In this document: positions 23,635 to 34,585 of the stretch, piece by piece | How the letters are laid out: each line of letters opens with the position of its first letter | How positions within the stretch are numbered: the stretch's first letter is position 1 | Source of the DNA: Diprion similis | Taxonomy: Eukaryota > Arthropoda > Insecta > Hymenoptera > Diprionidae | NCBI RefSeq assembly: GCF_021155765.1 | Contig: NC_060114.1 | Coordinates: 21,248,501 to 21,312,500 of the forward strand | Reading direction: 5' to 3' | DNA: 64,000 nt | Notes under the pieces: model-generated | What the model was told of the DNA's origin: nothing | Databases searched by the model: none | Seen by the model: the letters and a program-made list of their open reading frames with translations, nothing else | Translations under genes and position numbers: made by a program

Positions 23635-26600
23635 TTACCCCAAGGAGGGAAAGTCGTGTTCGTCGTCCACCTTCGGAGCGTTTTGACGCCCACGCGGCGA
23701 TCTTTGTTCCGGCTGCTGAGGCTGAAACAGAAAAATCACCAATTTTCACACCATCTGCTCAACTCGTCGTGGATATGACATGAAATTTTCCTGCAAATTT
23801 TATATCACGCATATCTCAATGGTGACTGGTGACATCTTTGACAATCTACTCTCCGTTCATCAATATCAAATTCAACACTTACAGCAGCCACAGGGCGCGG
23901 CTCGCGCTCACGGTCACGCGGTTCGCGTTCCCGATCACCGCGGTCCCCGCGATCTCCACGATCTCCACGATCTCCACGATCTCCGCGATCTCCACGATCT
24001 CCACGATCTCCACGATCTCCGCGGTCGCCACGATCGCCTCCATCCCTCGGAGCGCCACCGCGACTTCCAAATCCACGACCGCCGCTCCCGCGTTCACCAC
24101 GTCCGCCGCGACCTCCGCGACCTCCACGTCCTCCAGTACCACGGCGGGTATCACTGAAGTGGAATTCGATGTCAAGGACATGCTTTTGCCTGCCGACACG
24201 TTGCGGATACTCAGCAGCGGCATCGTATTCCTCCTCTTCGTCTTCTTCTTCCTCAACTCCTTCCTTCTTTTTCTCAAGAGCGTACATCTTCTTCCAACGA
24301 GTAAGATCTTCGCCTTCGCCCGCTTTGCGCAGGTTATATTGGGGCTTTGCACGGTTGCTCTGAAGAGCTTTCCACTCGTCAAGAGTCAATTCGCGCGATT
24401 CCTCTTCAGCTGGAGGCTTCTCTTCCGCCGAAGTGTCTGCTGCAGCTGGAGCTTCTCCGTCTTTAGGCTCGGCGGCAACCGGGGCTACGTCTGCATCAGG
24501 TTTTTCACCAGCATTCCAGTCTTGGGTTTCCTGGATCATCTGCTCTCTGCGCGCAAAATATCAATATCATTCGTTTAATTGTGAAAAAAGAAAATACGAG
24601 CCCTATTCAGCAAATAAAATGTGCTATGGTGACAAATAAAATGTGGAAAAAATTGAGCAGGTCGTTAAATAACTTACTCAATTTCGTCACGATGAGTTCC
24701 CCAGTTGTGGCTCCCACCACCCTCTCTCTTGTCAACAGGTTTCACTCCGCTGTAAGCATTTTTCTTCTGGTTAATGATTGCTATGAGCCAGTGAACTATA
24801 TGATACGAACTTTGCAACAGTGAAGTTGAGCTTCTGGTTAGTGTAAAGGTTAGATAGCTGAAATTATCTCTGATATAACAGCAATTCCGTCTGCCTCATA
24901 TGTTCACCATTATGAAAATTAAAAAACGTAGCTTAACAGCCTTTATTTCAAAGCTCTTCTGCTCATACTTGAAGAGCTTTAGTTTATCTAGAAATCTGTG
25001 TTGGTTTAATGGTAGTTTGTTTACAATAAGCAACGAGATAATTCCATTGCTACACGTACGACGAGAAAGATGGGAGAGTTTGCACATTTTTAACAGAGTG
25101 GTATTGAAACAAGTGCGTCATTCGCATGCAGAGACATACATGGTAAAAATCCTTACCTCGGCTGCCCGCTTGCAGACATACACAAGAGAACACCACAAAT
25201 TATCGTTTGAAAAGTGGAAAAGACTTGGACTCTAAGGGTTGACTCTAGTGCAGATTGTGTTTTGCTAACGTAAACGTGTTTTTACCATGTTCAATGGGCA
25301 AGCTTACATCTGTTTAAAAACGGGATCTGCGATAGAAGTATCTTACAGTTCGTGTTTGTATACAACCTTTACCTAAATTCGTTGGCAATTTCAGAGGTTA
25401 TTCAAAAGACTACACAAATTCTAATTGGGAAACGAGTATCCTACAAATATAATAAGAAAAAGGTGATGGAAATATATTACGCAACAATAATTGATAATTG
25501 AATAGTTTTACAATCTTGAAAGTATTGCCAGAAAAAAAAAACCAAAATGCAATTTAACATGAATCGATTTTAAGACAAGCTCAATTTTCCAGCGCAACAT
25601 TCCGTCTCTAAATGAATCGCATCAAGACTTAGCACACAGGCACAATAGCGGTCGTCCGAGATACACAACTTACGTCTTGTCTGAACGAGACTGACGGTCG
25701 AGATCGCGCTTTGGACGGTTTTCGAAACCTCCGCGACCTCCCCGAGTACCGCCACGTCCACGGCCACCTACTCCTCGAGCTCCACCTCCGCGTTCTCTGC
25801 GTTCGGTAAACTCGCCACGCTGGTTATCACCGACTGAACCACGGAACTCACGATTATCACGACCCTCTCTGTAATAGAGAAACAGAAATTACATCCCTGT
25901 GTCTCATTTGAGAAAAATAATTCAAAGTTCAATATAAGAATATCGCATCGATAGATTGACGCACCCAGAAGGTCCTCGTCTTGGTTCTCCTTGGCCGCGA
26001 GGAGTGCGTTGGTCGCCATCCTCTCGGTTGCGCCTGTTGTTACGCTCTTCTCTAGACTCGCCAGAAAATTTCACGTTGCGATCGCCGCCGCTTGATCTTA
26101 CCGCAGGCTTCTTTTCCACTGTTTACAAAGAATGAGCCAGATATTCTTTTGAACAATAAAAAAAAATTTTAATTAACATAAAAAGTTAATCATAGAAAAA
26201 TAGTTAGGCTTAGGTGCAAAAAATTTTTTTTATACCTAACGTGACCGAATCCAGCAATTTTATTTACTGTAGATTTCTAACACGTTGGTTTTCTTGGTTT
26301 CGTGTTTTAATTGAAATTGCTTCTGGAATGTTACCGTGGATTTGCAAAAATTCCATTTACACAAGAAATTTTAATACAAAAATTATTTATATGGCTAAAA
26401 TACAAGTAACATTCATTTTATTGGGAATATTATAATTTTTTAATACATTAAGATAAAGGATTGCTCTAGATAATCCAGGTTCGCGAAATTTGGTGGTATC
26501 AAATGATGGCGTCACCTGGGCTATTCAATTAGTACAGGTACAGTAAAATGCATAAATACCTTTACCTTCCAACTAACATGTTTTCATTCCAAATGAAAAT

Positions 26601-27737
26601 GCAAGTTCGATTCTATACAAATTATGTGATAACGAATCCCATTTTCTTGCGCCAACTGCATCGCCAGTCATTTTCACATAATTTGTATACAATTGAAGTA
26701 GCATTTTGTTTCAGACCTTGAACAAGTTAGCCAGAAAGTTGAGTTATTTACGCATTTTACTACTATACAAGAAATATCAGCATGCAGAACGACTCTGCAA
26801 GTAAATCAAGCTTGTGTTACGAGAAAAAACTGTGCCGCAGCAAAATAACTGAAAATTAGAAGAAGTTTGAATCTATTGAGTAATATTGAGCGAAACTGAA
26901 ATGTTGTACATCGAATGTCTTATAAGGTAGTGAAGTCCACGAGGGTAAATTGCGACACGGCAGAACCAAAAGCATTCTTAGTCAGTGAAATGGAAACGGT
27001 TGGGGGGGGGGGGGGGGGGGTTTAATGTGCAACTAAGCGGCAGGGAACCCAACTTAGCAGATTCAATAGAACCAATATAAATATTGTAAGAATGATTGGT
27101 TACAGGCGGAATAAAGGCGAGGGCAACTGGCTCTCGGGTAACGACGAGCAACGATATGTGTATTACATAGCGTATATTTGTCGTGTATGCGTAAAAACGC
27201 AGCGCTACGCGGCGACGATAGGTAAGCATAAAAGCGAGGACACGAAAATAAGATGGACGTGACACGAGGCGCGAGAAATAAGGGAAAGCTTGACAAAATG
27301 CGGAATAAATGAGAACGCATCAGCGAAGGTCGGAAATGCAGTTTTCCTAATTTTTCAACAATTTCCAGACACAGAGAGCGGGATAAATGCACGTGGCTAG
27401 GCGGGTAGATGCGATGAGATCATCGCGGCATGTACGAGGCGCCACGAGGCGCGGAGCGCTGCGTATAAAACTAACCTTGATCCTTTTTCGGCTCCTGGTT
27501 TTTCGAGGGCGGCTGCTGCTGGGTGTCCTTAATAACGCGGGTTTTCGGTGGCTTGTTGGCCGCAGGTTTCGGAGGCTGATCGGGCTGCTTGGTCTTGTTC
27601 TCTTTTTCGGATAGTTTTTCCTTCCTCTTTGCCTCTTTTTCCTGCTCCTTGGCTTTCAGCACCTCCAGAGGGTCCTCGTCCTCGTCCAGGGCGAGAAGGA
27701 ACTTGTTAGCGACGGCGATGCTGTACGTGTTCTCCAT
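23635..27737 (-). CDS. vig2: SERBP1/HABP4-family RGG-repeat mRNA- and ribosome-binding protein (Vig2-like)
   Basis: Six coding exons: 27737-27476, 26118-25965, 25868-25674, 24749-24678, 24546-23883 and 23721-23635. They sum to 1434 nt (477 aa) with every phase matching. The N-terminus (MENTYSIAVANKFLLALDED) and the acidic/Lys-rich linker are typical of the family. An RGG-rich centre lies at about residues 165-200. The HABP4/PAI-RBP1 domain follows with GVKPVDKREGGGSHNWGTHR, DWNAGE and RELTLDEWKALQ (about 205-320), then a second RGG region with a (GDR)n array. The C-terminus HDFPSLG matches the family's F-P-S-L ending. Family members bind mRNA and ribosomes, clamp idle ribosomes with eEF2, and in flies (Vig/Vig2) associate with RISC and heterochromatin. 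Which fly paralogue is the closest is inferred. The gene is divergent from ZNF367. Confidence 0.92.
23931..24050 (-). repeat. Coding minisatellite, 9-nt units encoding (Gly-Asp-Arg)n
   Basis: About 12-13 near-identical 9-nt units (GGAGATCGT / GGAGATCGC on the coding strand) in the fifth exon of the SERBP1-type gene. All encode Gly-Asp-Arg and variation is limited to third positions. Length variation between individuals is likely for such an array. Confidence 0.9.
26533..26768. mobile_element. Fold-back (MITE-like) element in intron 1 of the SERBP1-type gene
   Basis: Two inverted arms of about 100 bp surround a short loop near 26635-26675. The left arm contains CAGTAAAATGCATAAATA and TATACAAATTATGTGA. 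The right arm, read in reverse complement, contains TAGTAAAATGCGTAAATA and TATACAAATTATGTGA. Internal positions agree at roughly 70%. No coding capacity. The exact termini and target duplication are unclear. Confidence 0.65.
27002..27020. repeat. Uninterrupted run of 19 G
   Basis: A G homopolymer in intron 1 of the SERBP1-type gene. Runs like this are prone to length error in sequencing and can form quadruplex DNA. Confidence 0.9.
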
Positions 27738-28516
27738 GGCGTCTTTTATCCTCTCTTCGTCGAGGATTATGCGAAAATTTCACGGCTACTTTTGAGCCCT
27801 TGTGTAACAGAGACATCCAATATTCCAATATGGCCGAGTCGAAGGCAGATCACCACGAGGTTTGTGCTCGGGCAGGAACCGCGGCCGAGTCTCGGCCCCA
27901 GCGCATCCTTCTCCCACCACCGAATCGAGAAACTCTCAAATTAGCATGTTTCTGCATTCCACGGGATGAGAAAAATGAGAAAATTAATTTGCCGATATTT
28001 CTTTTTTATAAACAATTCACCCTTTTTATAATAAATTGAGTTATTTCGGAACGGACGCGGCGCCACCAGCCGGCACGATTTCCATAAGCGGTTCTCCGTC
28101 GGGCAAAGAAACTGAAAATAACTCTATCAAATTTCAATTTTCTAACCGGAAAAGACACCGCGCTAAATCCCTGATCGCTGATAAGCCGAATAAACGATAA
28201 CTCGAGGCAAGGTTTTGTTTAAATACCGTGAAATGTAAAATAATACGACGGACTCTGTTAGAGTCGGCGACGCTAAGCCCGGCCCACATCGACCCTCGGC
28301 CAATGGGATCGTCGCTGGGAGGCGCGCGCGAAAATTTATAAATATTTTTGGCGGTTAACATCAGTTGCACGCGGTAAACGAGACGGTGCGGACGTTGTGA
28401 GCGCGCGTGGCGTCGTTGCGGTTGGTTAATGCTGAATTAAAGACCGGTGTTTGGGGTGCGGAGGACTGTGTAGAGTGTGAATCGAGGCTTGTGGGTGTCG
28501 CAAATAGCGAGCATCG
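27738..28516. promoter_or_regulatory. Bidirectional promoter between the Vig2-like gene and ZNF367
   Basis: Only 779 bp separate the two divergent start codons. On the ZNF367 side I see GCGCGCGAAAA (28324-28334) and TTTTTGGCGG (28345-28354), both E2F-like, and a CCAAT box at 28300-28304. A GGCGCCACC word lies at 28059-28067. The sequence from about 28250 onward is GC-rich, as expected for the ZNF367 5' UTR. Assigning factors to sites is inference from consensus only. Confidence 0.6.
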
Positions 28517-31500
28517 ATGGAATTGCATACGCCAAAACGAGAGTCGCGGGCCCTGGGCCTGCAGGACGGACTTCCCTGCAGCCCGCCGATGTGCGACACG
28601 ATGCTCTACCCCTGGAACTGGGGCGAGGAGGCGAGGAACGTGAACCTCAGCCCCGGGAGCTCGTGCTCGTCGCCGGAATACCGGGATCGCGGCGTCGCCG
28701 CCGTACGAGGATCCGGCAGCGCCGGAACCGGCATCAACGAAAACGGGAACGCCGACGGCGGAGGTGCCGGTACACGTTCCTCGTCCTCGGAGAGTCATCG
28801 CCGCGGTCGGCCGAGGGCCGATGCTTTGACGAATCTGATGAAGCAAGGCAGCACGTCACCGAGTAGCATCAAGTGTACCTTCTGCAACAGGGTCTTCCCG
28901 AGGGAGAAGAGCCTTCAGGCGCACCTGCGCACTCACACAGGTACAGATAATACACCGGGCGAGAGACGCCACCGGCAGAGTACGCTGTGCGTTACATTAC
29001 TATACCTAACTTCACGTACACGCGTCTCCTCGTCGGGCATCACGCGTGTGTGTGGCGAACGGATCGCCACGGGAAGGGACGCACGGGGGGAGAAAAGGGG
29101 GGAACGTGGTTGCCTGCCTGCCTGCCTCCCCCCCTTCACCCTTCTGCGGGCCAACCGTCGTTCGGTTTGTAGCCGCCGTCGTCACGCGTACACCGAAGCG
29201 AATTAAATCCTACCGGCGTACGCGTAACGTAAACGTAACACGCGAAGGAGCTGGCGCAGCGCAACGAACCTTCCTTTTTTCTTTCTTTTCTTCCTTCCCG
29301 CTTTTCGCCACTTGCCGAAGTACTGGGTTCAGACTTTCCATGAAACGCGATTGCCGCTTGTTTCTTCTTCGTTTTCGCTTTACTTTATCACTATTCTCTT
29401 GTCTCCTAGCTCTCGGCTGCTCGTAGTTTTTCTCTCGCACCCTCTCGCCCTTTTTCTCTCTCTTTCTCCCTCTCTCTCTCGATTTGATATACTCTCACTT
29501 TCTTGCTTCTCCATCACAAAGCTTGAAAGATCGAACGCTCGCAAGATGTCCGTTCATTTTTTTTTTCCCACTTCTTTGTCCCGATACAATGTAGCAAAGA
29601 CATGTGGAGGTACGGAACAAAGATCATGGATGGATAGATGAAAGTCATTGAAAAATGTTTAGAGAGCAACTTTTAAGTCACGTTTTGCACCGAAAATCTA
29701 TCATTCAGTCATGACTGACCGCTGGTATGAACTGTGACTATTAACAGGTGGAAACAGGGCAGTTAGAATGGAAGCAACAATGGCGTTCGAAATTTAAATA
29801 CGAAAGAACGATTTCATCTTTGTCACTATCACCAAGTGACTGTAGGCCACCTTTGCTTCATCACTTGTTGTCAATATGGCCATAAATCGTGACCATACGG
29901 ATAAACATAGGGAAATTAATATCAACATCAGAAACATTAGTGTAGACTTGATGCATGCATAGTTTCAAAAAATAATTTCATACCAAATTTGACTGATTCA
30001 GAATTCACATTCCGATACTTATGATATCAAGTTTAATAATATTGGGACATTACAACGAATATATTAGTAATTTTCGGTTGATGTGGAAAATTGATATTTT
30101 TGGCAGAGAAAGCCTGGGATTCTATCACGTAACTTTTGTCAGCAGAGGTTTTCACTTGGGATGATAAAAGATGCCTAATACATTCCTTGGAAAATTCAGA
30201 GAATTGAGATTAAAGCCTTTTGACAATTCTGTTTCTTCTGCCTCCGACACATTAGCAAGTGAAAATACTGAAGATTAATTTTTATACTTGATTATCTTCT
30301 CTAAAATTGCAATCTCAAAGTGATGTAGAGTAGCTGACTACATATCCCGAGTCCAATATAATAGCAGATATTTTATTTGTATCCTGTTTTTATGTTTAAG
30401 GAGAACGACCTTATCCTTGCGATTATCCGGGTTGCACAAAAGCCTTCACGCAATCCGGGCAGTTGAAAACACACCAGCGTCTTCACACGGGAGAAAAACC
30501 ATTTTTGTGTACGGAAGCTGGATGCGAAATGAGGTTTACTCACGCGAATCGTCATTGCCCGGATCATCCTTACGCGACGTTGACGAGATCCGATGACTTT
30601 GTGCTCAAGCCGGTAACCGGCAATACAGATCTGCCTCACGACGTCACACGCTGGCTAGAGCGGTACAAAATGTCGAGGGAAAGGGAAGACAGAACGCCAA
30701 CTGGGAAAAATGAGCGGAAGAAAAAGGCGTGGAAATGCAGTATGGACAATCACAAGAGGACAAAATCCAGAAAAGGCCTGATGATGGACGCTACTGGTGA
30801 ACAAGAAAATGTGGAGCGAAAAATTCAGTCCAACCAGAGGCTCTACTGCGGGGAAAGCCAGGACAGCCAAGAGGAAAGTCAGGACGAAGATCCGGTGGAA
30901 GCCTGCGCCATGCTTCAGATGTCCGAAGACGAAGAATCGACTCAGATGAGCAAACTCCCCATAACTCCGGTTCGCAGACCACTGGATAGACTGCAGCCAA
31001 AGAAACGCTGGCTAAGAGAAGCCTGCCTTGAACAACAGCTCGCAAAGCCGCTAAGATGGGATCCGCCGTCTAACGGTCAACAAAACTCTGACTCTGCTCA
31101 ATTGGACATTGAGATTCCACGGGTTCAGTTCGGCACATCATTCAACGAAGGTTCGTGCATCGCGGAGCAGACTTCAGATTCAAGCCTGAGCACATTCAAC
31201 GACACGTTGTGCTACAAGTCTGAGACGGAGATATTGGATTCTGTATCTCTGGGGTCTAATCCCAACTCGGATATATCCTGGAATTTATCCATCAAAGTGC
31301 CTCCCATTGACAATGAAGTCACTGTGGAAAATTGCTCAGCCGAGATCGGCTTCGGTGATAATTCTTCCTCCGTCAATCAGCACTGCTGGGATTCACTGGC
31401 GTGCGAGATCGTGCCCAGCGAAAATACCAAAGCATTTAACGTCTCTTCGATAGCCGCGAGTCCCCGCTGGACCTTGACAAACTCATTATTGGAGGAGCAA

Positions 31501-31896
31501 CTTCCTTCGTCAAATTTCACCCCAGTCAAGAATAATTCAAATCAACTCTCTTCCGTGTCAGCGATGTCCTGCAGCAGGGAAAACGAGAGAAGACCTACGG
31601 TCCTGATGTTGGCTGGAAGTTGCGCCAACCCTGGCGTCAAGGAAGCTGTCCCGAACAATAACACAGCATTGAATCAGGTCAACGTCAATGAAAGAACCGG
31701 TCCAAAAGTTGTTGTGATTAAGCAGGAAGTGCAACAGCAGGACGATTTGATACCTGAAGATAACCAGAAGTGGCTTGGAGCACTTGCGCTCATGGAACTC
31801 GCCAAAACCCAACAGGAAGCTGCCAGAGTTTTGGGGCTGAACAAAGAAACGAGAACCCTTGTATTACCTGCCAACAAACAGTACACGCATCTTTAG
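28517..31896 (+). CDS. ZNF367-type C2H2 zinc finger transcription factor
   Basis: Two coding exons, 28517-28940 and 30401-31896 (donor GTACAG, acceptor TTTAAG, phase 1), encode 639 residues. An acidic/Ser-rich N-terminus ends in [17 protein letters not shown]. Three finger units follow: [33 protein letters not shown]...LKTHQRLH and the atypical [22 protein letters not shown]. The exon junction falls in the TGERPY linker. After the fingers [14 protein letters not shown] and a C-terminal [20 protein letters not shown] match landmarks I know from vertebrate ZNF367 (about 350 aa). The extra length is a Ser-rich, poorly conserved middle. ZNF367 is a nuclear factor of proliferating cells and an E2F target in vertebrates, which fits the E2F-like sites upstream. 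The intron 28941-30400 starts GC- and pyrimidine-rich and holds no other gene. Confidence 0.9.
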
Positions 31897-32083
31897 ACTG
31901 TGATCGTTATATTGGAAACCCATTTCGTATTCTTTAAATCTACAAAAGAGTTCGTGTCTCCGTTATTATAATTTCTTTTAACAAATTATTCACTGGTTTT
32001 GGGCTGTAATGTCTTTAAGATCAAATGTTACATCCCAAAATCCGACTGAAGCCTTATTGTATTCAAGAATAGTCAATTGTTGA

Positions 32084-32610
32084 TCAATCGCTCATTCCAT
32101 GTACAACATTTTGCTTCAAAGAGCCCCACAATGTTGATTTGAGAAAATATATATTTTGCCATTTCCTTGTAGCATTTGTTGAGGAATCGTTTTTCACCGT
32201 ATGATTCAAGAGCGTTTCCACATTGTTCACATCTTTGCAATGATTGATAATGTGTTTTTTGAATTTGATGAAGCGGAAGCTAGCAGCCAGATAGCAGCCA
32301 AACATGTTCAACTTTTTGAGAATAGAAAATGCAGTTTGGTTTTATCCTTCTAATTCTACAAAAGTATCGGGGGTTCAAGGTATATCAAAAGTCTTTCAGA
32401 TTTCACTGCCTTATTCGAATGAACATTAGAACTTTGGCTGTCAATACTGGCTGCTAGGTTCTGCCTGGTTAATGTGTTTTTGAATTTGTGAGCTAAACTT
32501 TCCCGATCCATCTTTAGCCACACATTCCTGATTTCTGATTCATATATTTGTACGATCATATGTGCACCGTTAGTAGCGATTAGATCTGAAGTGTGCTCAA
32601 AAGTTGCCAT
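32084..32610 (-). CDS. Candidate small gene of unknown function (two possible exons)
   Basis: I do not recognise it. On the minus strand an ATG at 32610 in fair context (GAGATGG) opens 84 codons, and a second frame continues at 32311-32084. A possible GTGAAA...AAG intron from about 32408 to 32320 would join them in phase 0 to give roughly 140 residues without a stop. The predicted protein is helix-prone and has no signal peptide or known motif. It would lie antisense to the ZNF367 3' UTR. It may equally be chance open frames in AT-rich DNA. Confidence 0.25.
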
Positions 32611-33865
32611 CTCTCGTTAGGAAGCAAGCCATTGGAATGTGAGAACATGACGATTGACGAAAGTTTGATTACTTTGTGATCAGGCTGAGTATGCATGCTT
32701 TGTTTTAAATATTCAATGGACCAAAAATAAAACTGATCAAATAACGCGACGATCATTTCCCTAAAGGGAAATAATTTTCAAATGGTATAAATGAATAAGC
32801 CATTTGCCATTCATCCGTCAGGTAGCTCGGTTGCTTCTTATCCGTTACGATTCTTTGTATTAATTATTGAGAGAATTGTTACCTTTGGCAATAGAAAGAT
32901 AATAGAAAACATTAACGACTTCAGGAAAGAATATATCATTAACGTTTAATTATAATATAATGTTGTGACATGAATTTGTACAATGAAAGTATGACGACTT
33001 GTATGTACCTGTTGCTATTCTACAAACGAGCTAAGCGCTAAGTTGTATGTACATGGTGGAAGTCTCGGCAGTGAAACCCTGTCCAAAGACCTGTAAAGAT
33101 GATTTTATTAATTGAGTAATATGCAGTTGTTACTAATGTCTTGCCTGAAACTTATGAGATCACGAAAAGGTGAATTACTATAACGAAGTAGACAAGCTGC
33201 AGTGGGATTTTTTTGAAAATTCCTTTAGATCGTTATGTTGTTAATTTTTCATTTATAGGAGTAATATGTAATGTTCTCGATCAAGTTCAAAAGTAATTAT
33301 ATACGTGATGCCTTCGGTGATAGAATATGCTTTAAGTCAGTGAAAATTGTCGAGTATGTAAGGTCAAAACGATGAGCCGTATCATTGGATATTTAAATAT
33401 TGTTCAGTCTGTTTCTTTTTACCCGAAAGTGTCGCAGCTTTTTGGTATATCGATTTTGATATCAACTACAAAGGGTTGATTCGTAATTTCTATTCAAAAG
33501 ATGATAAATACTTTTAGATTTTCTTCTTTTTTTTTTGTTTAGCAAAACTAAAGTTATTCAACAAGTTATTTGTTCGATTACGCATCTCAAATAAAGTAGA
33601 TACTAGTCTAAAAGAAGCCAGGACCAATTTACTTCTCAGCATACAGTGTGGAAAAACGAATTATTTATTACTATTGTATGAACTATTACGATATATTGCT
33701 TTGTTCTACAAGGCAATGAAATTTTGTGTGATATTTAGTTGTAACAGTGAGAAAAAAAAATGTTCAGGAATGCTAAAGTAAATTTACAGCTATTATGGTA
33801 ACAATGTTATGACTCGAGTTTATTAAGTATTTAATTGGAACAAAATTAGTTACTATTTATCTGAA

Positions 33866-33866
<1 letters not shown>

Positions 33867-33897
<31 letters not shown>
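33867..33897. repeat. (ATT)n microsatellite
   Basis: About 10 uninterrupted ATT units in the convergent region between ZNF367 and the separase-like gene. Confidence 0.9.
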
Positions 33898-33898
<1 letters not shown>

Positions 33899-34585
33899 AA
33901 TAAATGCATAAATCGTTGTAACTCACGGAAGGGAGTCGCAAACTCAGAGGAGCTTACACACTCGTTTCACCCAGCTCCAAATTTACCACCAGATGTACAT
34001 ATATCTTATATTTTAATAAATATTTTCACACAAAATCTATACGGTACCTGTACTTACGGGTTTTTTTCCAAATCTGTGATTAAAAAACAAATCTTACAGA
34101 AATTTTTTTATTATTATTATAAATCTTTTTACAAATATTGGTGATATACATCGATTCGGAGCTCACCGTTAATATGTGAGAATGCGAATAACCAAGCTGA
34201 CATTCGATTAAAAGTAAAAGCTATTTTTAGATTTCTTTGACCATGTACTAGAACAGAAAAACTTTGATACAGTTCTAAATTAAACATCTATCGATTGAGT
34301 ACACAAAATTGAAATGATAAACATATTGTTCGGCTTACATGTCTAATGATTAAATATATGATAAAAAAAAATTATTGGGCTCATTAGCTACATTTTCTGA
34401 AATTATGTATAATAACAATCTATAAGTGATCACGATCAAACTAATCAGTGATCAAAGAGTCAAATTAGTACGCTGACTTCATTACGCATAGAATGTCATT
34501 AACTTTCAACATTGGGATACATTCTATACCAATAGAAAAATCGTCCTTTCACTTGATTAGATACTGACGTACGACTGATCACAAA

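Larger units (their letters stand above)
31897..34585. other. Convergent intergenic region: ZNF367 3' UTR and the end of the separase-like transcript
   Basis: AT-rich, with AATAAA on the plus strand near 32724 and 33589 (possible ZNF367 ends) and TTTATT near 34107 for the minus-strand gene. An (ATT)n run lies at 33867-33897. The only coding-like sequence is the weak minus-strand candidate at 32084-32610. I looked for a peptidase C50 domain downstream of the separase-like stop and saw none. Confidence 0.5.

Noticed and set aside
23829-24578. Plus-strand frames of 125 and 249 codons rich in HDL or IST repeats
   Set aside because: They are reverse-strand readings of the GDR/RGG minisatellite coding region of the Vig2-like gene.
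28933-29641. Several 60-130 codon frames in the ZNF367 intron
   Set aside because: They arise from GC- and pyrimidine-rich simple sequence, and none has conserved motifs or a consistent splice context.
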